From Takakia lepidozioides (Eukaryota > Streptophyta > Takakiopsida > Takakiales > Takakiaceae), in NCBI GenBank assembly GCA_030704615.1, contig CM060731.1, forward strand, positions 69,978,756-70,042,755: a stretch of 64,000 bases of DNA. The letters run 5' to 3'. Below are positions 12,314 to 24,005 of the stretch, piece after piece; within the stretch, counting starts at the first letter, position 1, and every line of letters starts with the position of its first letter. The position numbers were made by a program, and so were the translations under genes. The notes beneath the pieces were generated by a model. That model worked only from the letters and a program-made list of their open reading frames with translations. It made no database searches and was not told where the DNA came from.

Positions 12314-13470
12314 GGGGTCGCAGCCACCACCCCATGCATGGCAGAATCCGTCTACGTCACTTGGTACGTCCGTCAGGGCGGACGTGACGTGACGGAAGGT
12401 CGATCACATTAACGGATGGTAACGGAACATCATTCTCCTTTGACTATGCTTCAAAACTTTTTAATAAAAATGCTGAATTTCCTGAGTCAGGGACTCTCAG
12501 TTTTCCCTTACTTTTTGACTTGTAGGCGTTTCCCTTTCCACAAAAAAACAAAAAAAAACAAAAAGAGAATCTTGCGGAGCGCAAATTGTGATCGGACTCC
12601 GGACGGAGCATCCAAAGCAACATGTGCCTGGAAAAAAATGAGACATACGAAGCAGCGTCCGGGAAATAATTTCAGTTGAACCAGCCAGTAGCCGCTCATT
12701 CCCAGCAGCAATGGGCTAAGTGGGTTGGGCAGTCGGTTGCTGCCCCTTAGTGGTAACTATACCCCGTCAATTTCCGGGATAAATTATTTACAACCGGTAA
12801 TATTCCTAATGATTTATTTTGTGTTCAGCTATAAATCCGGCCCTTATAAATATCAACTGGTTGACAACACAAGTGTCAAATGCACAACAATAAGTAAATA
12901 ATAATAATAAGAAATAATCACAACCAGTTTTAAGCAATTCAAACAAGTGAAGAACATTGTATCCTTATAGAAGTTGGACCTGTCAATGCCTTCAAACCAC
13001 ATGGAGGCCAAGAATTGAACCCGCGTGGACAGGTGAGCTGTGATAGCAGGCAGCGAGTGCAAGCAGGCGTGGGGCTGGGGCTGCGAGAGCAACGTCCAGA
13101 CTTAGTAGGGTTTGCCGGCGGGCCGCCCTCTTGAGTTCAATATTTTTTCACGTAAACGCCCTTCCTCGGATGTAACCCGGCCTAGCACGTTGGAATTTTG
13201 CCATGTGGCAGACTTCGACGGCCATTTCCATTTTTTGTAATATAAGAAGGGCCGGAATCTGTCCAGGCCTTGCCAACTAAAGCAGATTTCCTGTCTGTAA
13301 TGAAATGGAAAGGCAAATATCCTTCTTAAAAGTAGGGCACCCGGTTGATTTCCGCTTAGGCCATTTTTTCCCTGGGATCCATTTCCTGAGGTTTCATATT
13401 TCATTCGGAAATTCTGGAATTCAGTCGGCTAGCATGTAACTAGCTGCCGGTTCTCCCCGGACGTTGATAC
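12314..13470. other. Intergenic, no gene seen
   Basis: AT-rich sequence with A and T runs. An open frame at 13102-13404 (minus) has no recognisable domain and lies among repeats. Confidence 0.5.
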
Positions 13471-13477
13471 GAAGATA

Positions 13478-13770
13478 TTGTAGCTCAGTGGGATGGGGCA
13501 CCGAGTGCACCTATATTCAAATATTCTGTTCTTCTCCCCCTTCCTTGGGCGGTGGCCGTGGCTTCCTCATGGCAAGGTTTCTTTTTTTCATTTTTTTCTC
13601 CCATCGTTTTATTATTGGGAAGGGAATTTGCACCCAGGAGGGCGCGACAGCTCACAAATCAGTATTTTCCAGGAAAAAAATGCATAGTAGAGGCATCATC
13701 AAGGGACACCGCCCAAGGGAAGGGGAAGAGGGCCAAGGGCAAGGTTACTTTGAAAGAGAGGAAAAAAATT
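13478..13770 (+). mobile_element. tRNA-derived SINE, diverged, with inverted second fragment
   Basis: A box A-like site TAGCTCAGTGG at 13481 and a degenerate box B around 13513-13526 are followed by 'ccccttccttgggc' and 'cctcatggcaaggtt'. The same tail occurs in the SINE at 15.7 kb (ccctttccttgggct and cctcatggcgaggtt). At 13704-13726 the reverse complement of this segment appears (gggacaccgcccaaggg), then 'aaggttactttgaaagag' in the forward sense. This suggests a second, rearranged copy. Confidence 0.6.
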
Positions 13771-15690
13771 GTCCAATTAGTGAGCAGTTTTTCTTTGTAT
13801 GTTTATTTTTTAAATCTGCATATATACTTATATATAGTGTTGGATGGGTATTATTGCTATTTCTACGGCAGCCGGTTCCATAGCATTAGAATATTCTAGA
13901 ATTTTTAATATATGTTGGATAGCATGATCTTTCATTTGCGATTCCATTGGTAGTAATACCAACCTATTACTACAACTTCTTTGGTGTAAATCGTGTTTAC
14001 TTATTTTGATTGGGCAGCCAAATACATTAGTATTCCTTCAATCTACAAATACATACCAACATGCATTGTGTTGCAAAAGGCCATTGCATTTCATTTGGTA
14101 CATTCGGGCAAAATTAAGAGAAATCAATGACAAAATCTGAATAATATGCTCTGACACCAACAAAAAAAATTCTTTGACCAGCTCTGCGATGGTGTAAGCA
14201 TTTTGCCCACATAATCAATAATCAATCAAATAAGAGCGCCAACCATAACATGTTGTGCATCTTATCGGCCAAAAATTGAAACTATAACCAACAAAAATGG
14301 TTATAAGACCACTACCATACTGGAACCGCAGGCATTTCATTTGGAAATAGCCTATCTAATATCCCTTCAAAGATCCATGAAAATACCGTCGGACATTTGA
14401 TGAGAACCTTTTGAGGTTTTTGCTGATGCGTAGGATATATCTTGACATATATATATTGACATAAATCTTGCTAGTATCTGGAACCGGTTCTTAGTTTTCC
14501 AAAGCTTGAAATGTGTTTTTGAAGTCCCAAGAAAAAAATTAAGTGTAGTGACAAAAGTACTATGGAGCTCATAATTGATCTACTAGAGGCTCCCTGCATT
14601 TAGTTTGGGAATTGTCTGTTTGTTTTTAGTATGTATCAATCTTCCAAGTGCACTTGGAGTATGGGACAATCTAACTTTTTTTGTGGTGGGGGGCTGAATG
14701 AGGTGAAAGGCAAGTTGAATGGAGGCCAAAATTGAACTAAAAGAGAAAAAAAAAAAACTTTTTGTGAATAATATGTGTAGAATGTTTTTAAATTTATAGA
14801 TTCTCGGAAGAGAAAGATTCTTATATATACAAAATTTTCTTTCTCTTTTTCTAGCAAATTGTTACCCTGACTACTTTAAATTCAAATATCCCAAAGTTTG
14901 TGGATTAATACTTGTCACCTATCATACAAGGAAGATATTCTTCTGAGATTCCTGATAGGAGACTTCGATTTTTTCCCCCATTCTAAGCAGAATCTCACAA
15001 TCTCAGAAATCATCGCCGCTCTTCTTTTTTAAGACTGCTTCGCCCAAATTTCTACACATGCAAGAAGAGTTTTGAACCTTTGCTCTGACATCCAAATATG
15101 ATGGAAGGTAATTATTCAGTCTTTTGTATCAATCTATACTGTTGTGAGGCCGACGACAATACCGACGGTACAACTTTTCATAAATATAGCTGCACCCAAA
15201 TATAGCACACATCGGTTAAGCAAGATAACACACAACATGGTCTTCATAAGCTATTTCATATATTAATTCAAGTCTTGTCGGCAAGAAGTGATGAGTTGTC
15301 TATTGGAAAGAAAAACATCCATCCCAAATTGTTGTCAAACAGTTTTTTCTATGTTAGAGAGTCACGAAGTACTGACAAGTTATTACTTACTTATATCTCC
15401 AAATATGGTATCAGTTGCAGCAAGATGGATTAAAAAAGGAAAGTACGACGTGTAAATTATGGTGTATCATCAATCTTGACCCCAAGGGCCTTCGGAGCGG
15501 GAAGGTGGACACCTTTGTGATACCAACCGGTGTTTTTAACCCACAACTGCTTCCGACTTGGTATGTGCGCATTATCGTTGGGCTACAACTTGGCTGTTAA
15601 TAAGATGGATACATTTAAGTTCTCAGCCTGGCCTGAATAATTATTTCATGGCCTCTGATTAATCCAATTGAGTCCCTTTTTATTTTATTC
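13771..15690. other. Intergenic, no gene seen
   Basis: AT-rich sequence with stops in all frames. Short open frames at 14636-14857 (minus) and 15415-15600 (plus) show no known domain. Confidence 0.5.
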
Positions 15691-15696
15691 TTTAAG

Positions 15697-16213
15697 GGAA
15701 ACCTGGGACCACCGGTCGGTAACTCAGTTGGATAGACCACTGAGTGCCACCCAGGTTCGATTCCTGCTTGTGTACGTATAGTTGTCTCCCCCTTTCCTTG
15801 GGCTGTGTCCCTAGAGCCTTGTGCTGGGCGCCTCATGGCGAGGTTACTATGAAAGAGGTTATTTTCTCCTCTCACAAGGGGCCTGATTTGTGAGCGGTCA
15901 CTCCTGGGTATTTCCCTTTATTATTTTAAAATGTTCCAAAAAATAAAAATAAAAAACCTGGGACTCGGCGAGGTTACTATGAAAGAGGTTATTTTCTCCT
16001 CTCACAAGGGGCCTGATTTGTGAGTGGTCACTTCTGGGTATTTCTCTTTATTATCTTAAAACGTTCCAAAAAATAAAAATAAAAAACCTGGGACTCGGCG
16101 AGGTTACTATGAAAGAGGTTATTTTCTCCTCTCACAACGGGCCTGATTTGTGAGCGGTCACGTCTGGGTATTTCTCTTTATTATCTTAAAACGTTCCAGA
16201 AAATAAAAATAAA
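15697..16213 (+). mobile_element. tRNA-derived SINE with threefold tandem 3' body
   Basis: The head has a box A-like TAACTCAGTTGG (15720-15731) and an exact box B GGTTCGATTCC (15754-15764), the internal Pol III promoter layout of tRNA-derived SINEs. The body unit, starting 'aggttactatgaaagagg' and ending in an A-rich 'aaaaataaaaataaaaaacc', is present three times at 15841, 15971 and 16101, an exact 130-base period. Units differ by a few substitutions. It is not a functional tRNA: the acceptor stem does not pair. Confidence 0.8.
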
Positions 16214-16410
16214 AAACCCGCGACAGCCCACAATTCAGGCCCTTGAGGAGTGGGAAAAATTAACCCCCTTTCATTTATGGGCCATGAAACCTACAGGACA
16301 AACAACACCCAGACATACCACGGACAATTCACACATGGGGCAGGGCACCAGGTTTGAACCCCAAACCACCAGGGCGCGTCACACTGTGCACTTACCAGCT
16401 GAGCTAACAG
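16214..16410 (-). mobile_element. Second tRNA-like SINE, opposite strand
   Basis: Read on the minus strand, it starts with box A TTAGCTCAGCTGGTAAG (plus 16391-16407), then box B GGTTCAAACC (plus 16351-16360), then a body of about 140 bases ending in 'cctgaattgtgggctgtcg'. It abuts the tail of the plus-strand SINE, so two SINEs meet tail to tail. Confidence 0.7.
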
Positions 16411-18960
16411 CCAAAGAGCATGATTTCATTTTAGTTTTGACTTAAACTAAAATTTCAGAATTAAAAATAAATTTGATGGGTTGGATTGAGACTTGAGACA
16501 CTTCAAATTTTAAAATTTCTCATGGACAGAGTGCAGTGGGTGCCAGGGGACTAAAAACATTGCTATAGACAAGTGTGGCAATGAATCACACAAGATACTT
16601 ACATAGTATCGGAGAGCAAGGAGGGATGGTAGCGGTAAAGTACTTAGCGGTGAGGGTGGGCCAGAGGCGAGGATTGAGAGGTGCATCTTGGAACAATTCC
16701 GAGAGAGAGGAATGCAGCGAAGTAACTGGGGTCGGCCATGGCAAGCCAGACGAGAGCAGCTTGAGGTTGACCTCCATGGCCGCAGCAGCCGCCGACGGGG
16801 GGTACCTTCTCACTCTCCTTCGTTCCTTCCTTTTCGCGCATGAGACAACCGGCAGAAGGCAACTATAATGTCCATTTCGGAGGTTACGAGGTTTCGCAGT
16901 CGCTGATCAATGTTTGTAGGGAGGGACAAACGCGTGAGCGACATAGTTGGATATTCCAAGTTACTAGGCTCTGTAAAAACTTGCTGATCTCCTGAACCTA
17001 CAGACTGTGCCTGAAGATGAGACGAAACGCTAAACATTTTAAGTTATTGTTGCTATGTGCCGATGGAGTCTGATTCTATCTAGTATTTTAGATACTTATA
17101 GAGAACTCGGAAGTGTTTTGAGTTTTGGCTGAGTTCGTGCCTCTCAATTAGCGCCACGACAAACCTTCAATGAACAATTGGATGGTAATAGATGAACTGT
17201 CGGATGCACTGGACATTAACACAACGCGGGTGGGCCAGTGGGAATTTTTCCAGGTTCGCCAAGGTGAGCTCGACCCAGTATCGCGGATCAGTCCCGGATC
17301 AGTGTATCTTTCATGCAAATGCATTGCGCACTGCAAAGGTTAATCCCTACCAGTCGCTACACGCTTCCATACATGAAATATTGTGACCCTGGCCGCCGAG
17401 TCAACTAGGATCCTTGGCAGGAGAGAATTAGAGGAAATTTGCAAGCACCTTGCATGCTTAAGTTAGAATCTTGCATAAGAATTGTGAGCTCAGCTACTAA
17501 TCATCATCGCTAATATAAGCAGAGCCCACGTGTTCTTAAACATTGCAGCTTATGACGGATTGTTTTTTCGTCTGAGTAGGAACGGAAGCTGCTGGTTGCA
17601 ACAAACCAGGCCAAAAGGCAGCGTAGGTTCAGGAATTTCGTGATCAGTCTTCCAACCCGTCATTCTGATCAAGAAGGTGATGTGACACACTGATTATTAA
17701 GACTCATGTTACCTAGCATCACTCATTACAAATTCCTCAGCTTTGCAATACAAAAACAGAATGAGACAAGTTTAACACAAGTATGAACTATTCTAAGTAA
17801 GCACATGTATGCTAGAAGTACCCCAACGTTCACTGGAGCTGGCAGGAGGTCAAGTGGCTAAGCATACTCACGCCACGACACATGAAAAATATTCATATAT
17901 TTTAAGAATATATCAATAATATTCTATGACTAAATGAAAATGTTTTGCCAAAATATTCTAACAATAGTAGTTACAAAATCAAAATCGCAACAAACAGGCT
18001 TGTAAGTAAGCTCTCTTAACAAATGTGGCTATTGCATGCGACCCCACGGAGTGCATCAATACTACATGGCCAAGGTGGCCAAGGTTCTAGAAGTTGCCCA
18101 AAAGATAGAAGTACAACAAGATAAGTTGGGATGCCAACAGACCGCGAACAGCTTAGGAGCACCAGGCCGAGGAGGGAGGCTCGCTATGGGCTGTTGGCGG
18201 TAGAGGCTGGCGGCAACAAAGACCAACACGAGGAAGGAGGTAGCTGCCGTAGGGGCTGGCGGCAACTAGGACCAGCAAGAGGATGGAGGCTGTGTAGGGG
18301 ATATTGCAATCTAAGTTCTCTAGTTCATTTCATTGAGATACTTACTTTCCAACATTCTATTTATTCTTTGTGTTGTGGGTGGGTAGGGGATATTGCAACT
18401 TAAGTTCTCTAGTTCATTTCATTGCTGAGATACTTACATTTCAACATTCCAACATTCTATTTATTCTTTGTGTGGTGGGTGGGCACGAACTGGGGAGGTT
18501 AGGGTCTAAAACTATGTTATCTAGGGGAGTGGCGAGTTACCTCTCAACCTCCTCTCAACATATATTTTTATTATGTTGCAAGATGTGCATGTGACTGATT
18601 TTTCTGCCCAAATTACATTTGCGACGGAGTTCGTTATATTCCATTACGACGTCGTATGAGTCTACACAATATAAACCTAATTTTTGTTTGAGTTGATTGA
18701 TGGAAGTTTTTATTATCATGAAGGTTCGTAGCAAAATGCCAACGGATTTCCGGAAGGGGTTTAAACCACTACACGCTTGTAGTTGCAAAAGGAGTGATTA
18801 GGTATAAAGGCTTGTCAAGTAGAGAGGAGTAAATCCATTGATCCTTTGCAAGGTTATTCATGCCTCGCATCCAATGCATCCATCCCCTTTTACAAGAAAG
18901 ATAATAGCTTTTCAAATATCCTTTGTTGGCACCCTTTAGGTAAAGGTTTTGTCAAAATAT
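16411..18960. other. Intergenic with one weak coding-like fragment
   Basis: Mostly non-coding. At 17167-17330 (plus) one frame reads ELSDALDINTTRVGQWE and QVRQGELDPVSRI, which looks protein-like but matches nothing I can name. A minus-strand frame at 16586-16813 starts with an alanine-rich N-terminus but has no continuation. At 18290-18490 a 60-base stretch containing 'tctctagttcatttcattg' and 'ctatttattctttgtgt' is repeated. Confidence 0.35.
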
Positions 18961-21900
18961 CAATACATTAAGCGAGACATTTGTTTTGTTTTGTCACGTT
19001 GAGATGTCCCAAACCGCGGGCCCAGCCCTCGACGAGGAGGGTTCCACGGCCTTGGTCTCATGATTTTTGGACCTGCGGTGTGGGAGATGTGGAATTTCAA
19101 GTACTTTGGGTAGCTGGAAATTCATGAAAAATAGCAAAGTGGGCATCCCTCGGACAATGGTTGGAGCCTCGATAGGAGAGATATAAAGGGAAATGTCTCC
19201 GGTTCAAATCTGGTCGTAGGCTTTGTAAAAAAAAAAAAAGACTTAGATGACATTGATGACATGGGACACTTGGGCCAACGGCACAGGCTACCTATCAATA
19301 TATGAATGAAGACGTTTGTTTGTTTGTTTGTTTGGTTTTGTAGCCTTGAGATGTCCCGAACCGCTTGGTACCGTTGGAAAGCCCTCGATGAGGAGGGGTG
19401 CACCGGCTTGGTCTCATGACTTTTGGACCTGGGCATTCTTGGGACAATGGTTGGAGCCTCGACGGGAGAGATATAAAGGGAAAGGTCTCCGGTTCAAATC
19501 TGGTTGGAGGCTCTGTGGTAAAAAACTTACTTAGATGACATTGGGCCGTTGGAAATTCGGGAAAAATAGCAAGTGGGCATTCATGGGAGAATGATTGGAG
19601 CCTTGACGAGAGAGACAACAAGGGAGAGGTCTCTGGTTCAAATCTAGTAATAGGCTATGTGGAAAAACAAAATTATCAGATATGGCTAAATCATTAGACT
19701 TAGATGCCTTAGATGACAGTGGACACTTGGGCCAACGGCACAGGCTACCCTAGAGGTTGCACTTGGGCCTCATTTAGGAGACGCACTAGGATACTTATGA
19801 GATCTTGCACATGGGCTTAGATGACGGTGGGCATTTGGGTCATCGGCACAAGCTACCTAGAGGTCACATTTGAGCCTCAACATAGGAGACACACTTGGAT
19901 ATATAGGGGATAGCACTTGGAGATATCAAGGGAAAGGTCTCCGGTTCAAATCTGGTCGTAGGCTCTATGGAAAAAAAAATGCATTTGGAATTAGATGACA
20001 TTGGACAGGTGGGCCAACGGCATAGGCTACCCTAGTATCAATAATGATTGGATATATTACTACTCATTAAATTCATGGAAAAAAATAGATTTGGCCTCTA
20101 CATGGGAGATGCACTTGGATGCATGAATAGAAGATTGCACTTGGGCTTAGATGGGCCTCCACATATGAGACACTTGATACAAAGGAAATTGCACTTGGTC
20201 TTAGATTTCACTTCTTCACACCTGGGCCAACGGCATAGGCTTCACTAGAGGTCGCAGTTGAGCCTCCACATAGGAGATGCACCGGGATGCATAGGAAATT
20301 GTACTTGGTCTGTCATACGCTATGTGGAAAAAAATTAATTAAATATGGCTTGCTTCATATATTGATGCACTTGGACTTAGATGACAAATTGGACACTTGG
20401 GCCAATAGCAGAGGCTACCCCAGTCAACCTATGAAGCGAGACGTTTGTTTTCTTTTTCTTTGTCACGTTGAGATGTCCCGAATTGGGAGGCCCCAGCCCT
20501 GGTGCTTGGTACCATTGGAAAGCCCTCAACGAAGAGGGGTGCACGGCCTTGGTCTCAGGATTTTTGGACATGCGGTGGGGGAGATGTGGAATTCCAAGTA
20601 CTTTGGGTCGCTGAAAATTCACGAAAAATAGCAAAGTGGCTTTCTTTGGACAATGATTGGAGCCTCGACAGAAGAGATATCAAGGGAAAGGTCTCCGGTT
20701 CAAATCTGGGTCGTAGGCTCTTTGGAAAAAAAAATGATTAGATGACATTGGATACTTGGGCCAACGGCACAGGCTACCCTAGTCAATATATGAAGCAAGA
20801 CGTTTGTTTGTTTTGTTTGTTTTGTCACGTCGAGATGTCCTGAACCACGGGCCCAGCGCTGGTGCTTGGTACTGTTGGAAAGCCCTCGATGAGGAGGGGT
20901 GCACGGGCTTGGTCTTATAATTTTTGGACCTGCGGTGTGGGAGATACGGAATTTCAAGTACTTTTGGTTGCTGGAAATTCACAAAAAAATAGCAAAGTGG
21001 GCCATGGAAAAAAATAAAATAGGCCTTGACATGGGAGACGTACTTGGATACATAGGAAATTGCATTTGGGCTTAGATGACACTCGACACTTGGGCCTCTA
21101 AATGGGAGATGCACTTAAATACATGAATAGAAGATTGCACTTGGGCTTAGATGGGCCTCCATATAGGAGGTGCACTTGGATACATAAGAAATTGCACTTG
21201 GTCTTAGATTTCAATTCTTCACACATGGGCCAAAGGCACATGCTATCCCAGAGGTTGTATTTGGGCCTCGACATAGGGGACACACTTGGATACATAGGGA
21301 TTGCACTTGGACTTTAGATGACTTGTGGACACTTGCGTCAACGACACAAGCTACCCTAGAATGAAGAAAGGTAGTTTGTTTGTTTGTTTGTTTCGTTTTG
21401 TTTCTTTTGTAGCGTTGATATCTCCCAAACAGCGGGCCCAGCCTTGGTGCTTGGTACCGTTGGAAAGCCCTCGATGAGGAGGGGTGCACCGGACTGGTCT
21501 CATGATTTTTGGACCTGCGGTGTGGGAGATGCATGTTTTCTTATAGGCCCATCCCCGAAATGGGGCAGTAGGCGAAAGGCGAAGTGGCTCTTAGTTACGC
21601 CGGCTTCGGTCAGAGTCTTCTATCCCAGGAAAGCCCACTTTGCTATTTTTCACGAATTTCCAGCGACCAGTAGTACTTGAAATTCCACATTTATGTGTCT
21701 TGTATGACACCAAGTAACCAGGGATATAGAGGTATTTACGGTATCATAGTTGGGTAACCGAGGGTACCTAGGGTATCGTTGTAGGATTGAACTCTAGTTT
21801 CCGTTTGTTGGTAAAGTTATGAGGGATCGGAGTGCCGTGAGGTGGATTGCTTTGAAACATTTATGAATGGGGGATGGGGATTTTTGAAATTGTTATGAAT

Positions 21901-22315
21901 AACAGTGATACTGGGGTTGTGATGTTGCCTCTAGTTCCGACAGTGATGACGGTAATGGGCCGGTGATCCAGCCCTACGACGAATTGCAAAAATGAGCGGG
22001 GCATATTTTTGTCGTTTTCCTAGGATTGAGTCATAGGGGTAGCGATCATGACAGTATGTAAATTCGACGAAGTGGATGTGAGTTGTGGGGATGGTGTAGT
22101 GGGTAGTGGAGTGTTAGTGGGTAGGCCCTACAAATAGAATATCACGGCACAGTTTTAGATTTCAATTCTTCACACATGGGCCAACGACATAGACTACACT
22201 AGAGGTCACACTTAGGCCTCGACATAGGACACCCAGTGGGATACATAGAAGATCTTACATTTTAGATGACATTGGACACTTGGGCCAACGGCAGAGGCTA
22301 CCCTAGAAAGATATA
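18960..22315 (+). repeat. Mosaic of two diverged interspersed repeat families
   Basis: Family 1 begins with a (TTTG)n run and 'cacgttgagatgtccc'. It passes 'ggaaagccctcgatgagga' and 'tggaatttcaagtactttgg', and ends with 'tctccggttcaaatctgg' and an A-run. Full or partial copies lie near 18974-19240, 19310-19525, 19548-19665, 19922-19980, 20440-20735, 20800-21000 and 21385-21535. Family 2 contains 'cacttgggccaacggcaca', 'aggctaccctaga' and 'gcacttggatacatagg', and recurs about nine times between family 1 copies (for example 19690-19870, 20095-20300, 21003-21360, 22150-22305). The box B-like GGTTCAAATC of family 1 suggests a SINE origin. Open frames here are repeat translations, not genes. Confidence 0.8.
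21636..21692 (-). repeat. Inverted fragment of family 1 repeat
   Basis: The segment 'cccactttgctatttttcac' through 'acttgaaattccacat' is the reverse complement of the middle of the family 1 repeat (for example 19087-19143). It is the only family 1 copy seen here in reverse orientation. Confidence 0.8.
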
Positions 22316-24005
22316 AAACTCAATCATTGGAGAGTCTCAAGAGGACAGTTTGAGTACAAATAAGCAGGCTTCTAATATTAAACCAGGCACTAGCACTTTG
22401 TGGGAATTTTTCGATTTTTACCCCCTTGTACAAGTAGCCAATGATTGCCCCATATTAGGTCGAAATCTGGCAGTTTTCGCCAGAAAAAAAACACTGGTCC
22501 ATAATGGAAGGACCATTATGTACCAGTGTTTATTTCACCCACAATAATTGCTAGTTATTGTTAGTTCCTCACCCACAATACTAAATAGTATTGCCTACGG
22601 GCATTCAAGGGTTTTAATTTTTTTCCCTTCAAATAACCTTCAATAAAATTCATCCAGGGCATCTCCCTGTTCTCCAAAAAAAAAAAAAAAAAAAGTAAGT
22701 TTTTACTCACAAACTGGCACTAGTGATGTAGTCCCAGGGACCTCATGTCCAAGGTGTGTACAGGTCATGCTTCAAACCTCCCATCAAACTTCTCAACCAA
22801 CGAGAACTGTGAACCTATGGGGTCAACCTTGCCTCCCAATTAGTGCATATGATTTCCACCATGAGGTGACAACAAATCCTTACTGTGCCAGCACTCAGTT
22901 TCAATGTTCAGTACCGCTGACCCCTTCAAAATCAACCTTTCTTGCAGTCCAAACACTCCATTATCCCAGTTCGCCCAGAGGTATGATCTGCACGTATAGT
23001 TTGGGAGAACTGCTGTTAGTTAGTCCTAAAGCTAACATGGATCCTTGAATCCCTGCTCTACACATTACTATCACGAGAGATTGGGTTCTGCATGACCTCA
23101 TTTTAAATAGAATAACAATGGATATTGTTCCAAAACCTGTGGCTCCAGACCAGCAGAATCATAGAAATGCTACTTTAAAGCAGCAAGGTCCAGTTACTGT
23201 TGGGGTTGGGGATGGAAACACCTCCACTGTGAGGTGAATAACCTCGCCTTGCAACTTCACACTCATGGCAGGAAACAGCACTACATAGGCAAACTTCCAA
23301 AGGGTGTCGATCGCACACTCATAGCATTCATAATACAAAGGAAGAAGTAAACATCTCACCAAACTCTTTTACTTCTGTGTGGGATACCACAAGACTAAGG
23401 CACTTGCAATAAACGACTTAAAACTAAAATTAGCCTCAGTTTTTTCAACTCTTTGCTCTATTCAAATGTAGGTAGAAGGCCATTTTTGGAGGCCTTCATC
23501 TTTGGGAGGAACCACACATAAGCAGTCTATGGTACTCACAGGGCCCACATATACCGTCATTTCTTCCGGTGACCAGTGTGACACTACTCATGTTTACATC
23601 CGCCCGAACTGCTTTTCCCACGCATCATTGTTGGTGGGTTTTGTCTGGTTTCTCCATATTGGCAGGCATTATCAAGTCCAGCACTGGAGGAGCCACAAAA
23701 GCTTCTCCCCAGGAGAAAGAGAGAGAAGCCTGCAACTTACCTCTCCAAGGAATAGAATCAATCTCCCTTGCCACTAGACAGCAGAACTGTGCTCCATGGG
23801 CAAAACAATTGGACCAGCTATCAACTTTAAAGAACTGATAAATTAAGTGGAGGACAAATGAACCCTACCATATCCTATAAACAGACCGGCACCCACCAGA
23901 ACAGCGGTACGCAAGCCGAACTGGACACATAAAACTGTTTATACCGACTTTTTCCAGAGAAGCCGCAAGAACCACTCAATAGGGGTCACTTGATCATCCA
24001 GTTTC
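22316..24005. other. Intergenic, contains a hairpin and a shared repeat
   Basis: No gene seen. It holds an 18-bp-arm hairpin at 22490-22530, a repeat piece near 22595-22640 shared with 50350-50390, and an A-run at 22676-22694. The frame at 22767-23048 has no recognisable domain. Confidence 0.5.
22490..22530. repeat. Near-perfect hairpin, 18-bp arms, 5-nt loop
   Basis: The left arm AACACTGGTCCATAATGG (22490-22507) pairs with CCATTATGTACCAGTGTT (22513-22530) with a single mismatch, around a 5-base loop. Confidence 0.9.

Noticed and set aside
13464-13899. Overlapping open frames of 115-139 residues
   Set aside because: They are composed of SINE sequence and T-rich runs; no recognisable protein feature.
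15715-15790. Possible functional tRNA gene
   Set aside because: Boxes A and B are present, but acceptor and anticodon stems do not pair and the sequence continues into a SINE body.
19295-21534. Several 70-115-residue open frames in the repeat mosaic
   Set aside because: They are translations of the same repeat unit in different copies, with no domain and no conserved frame.
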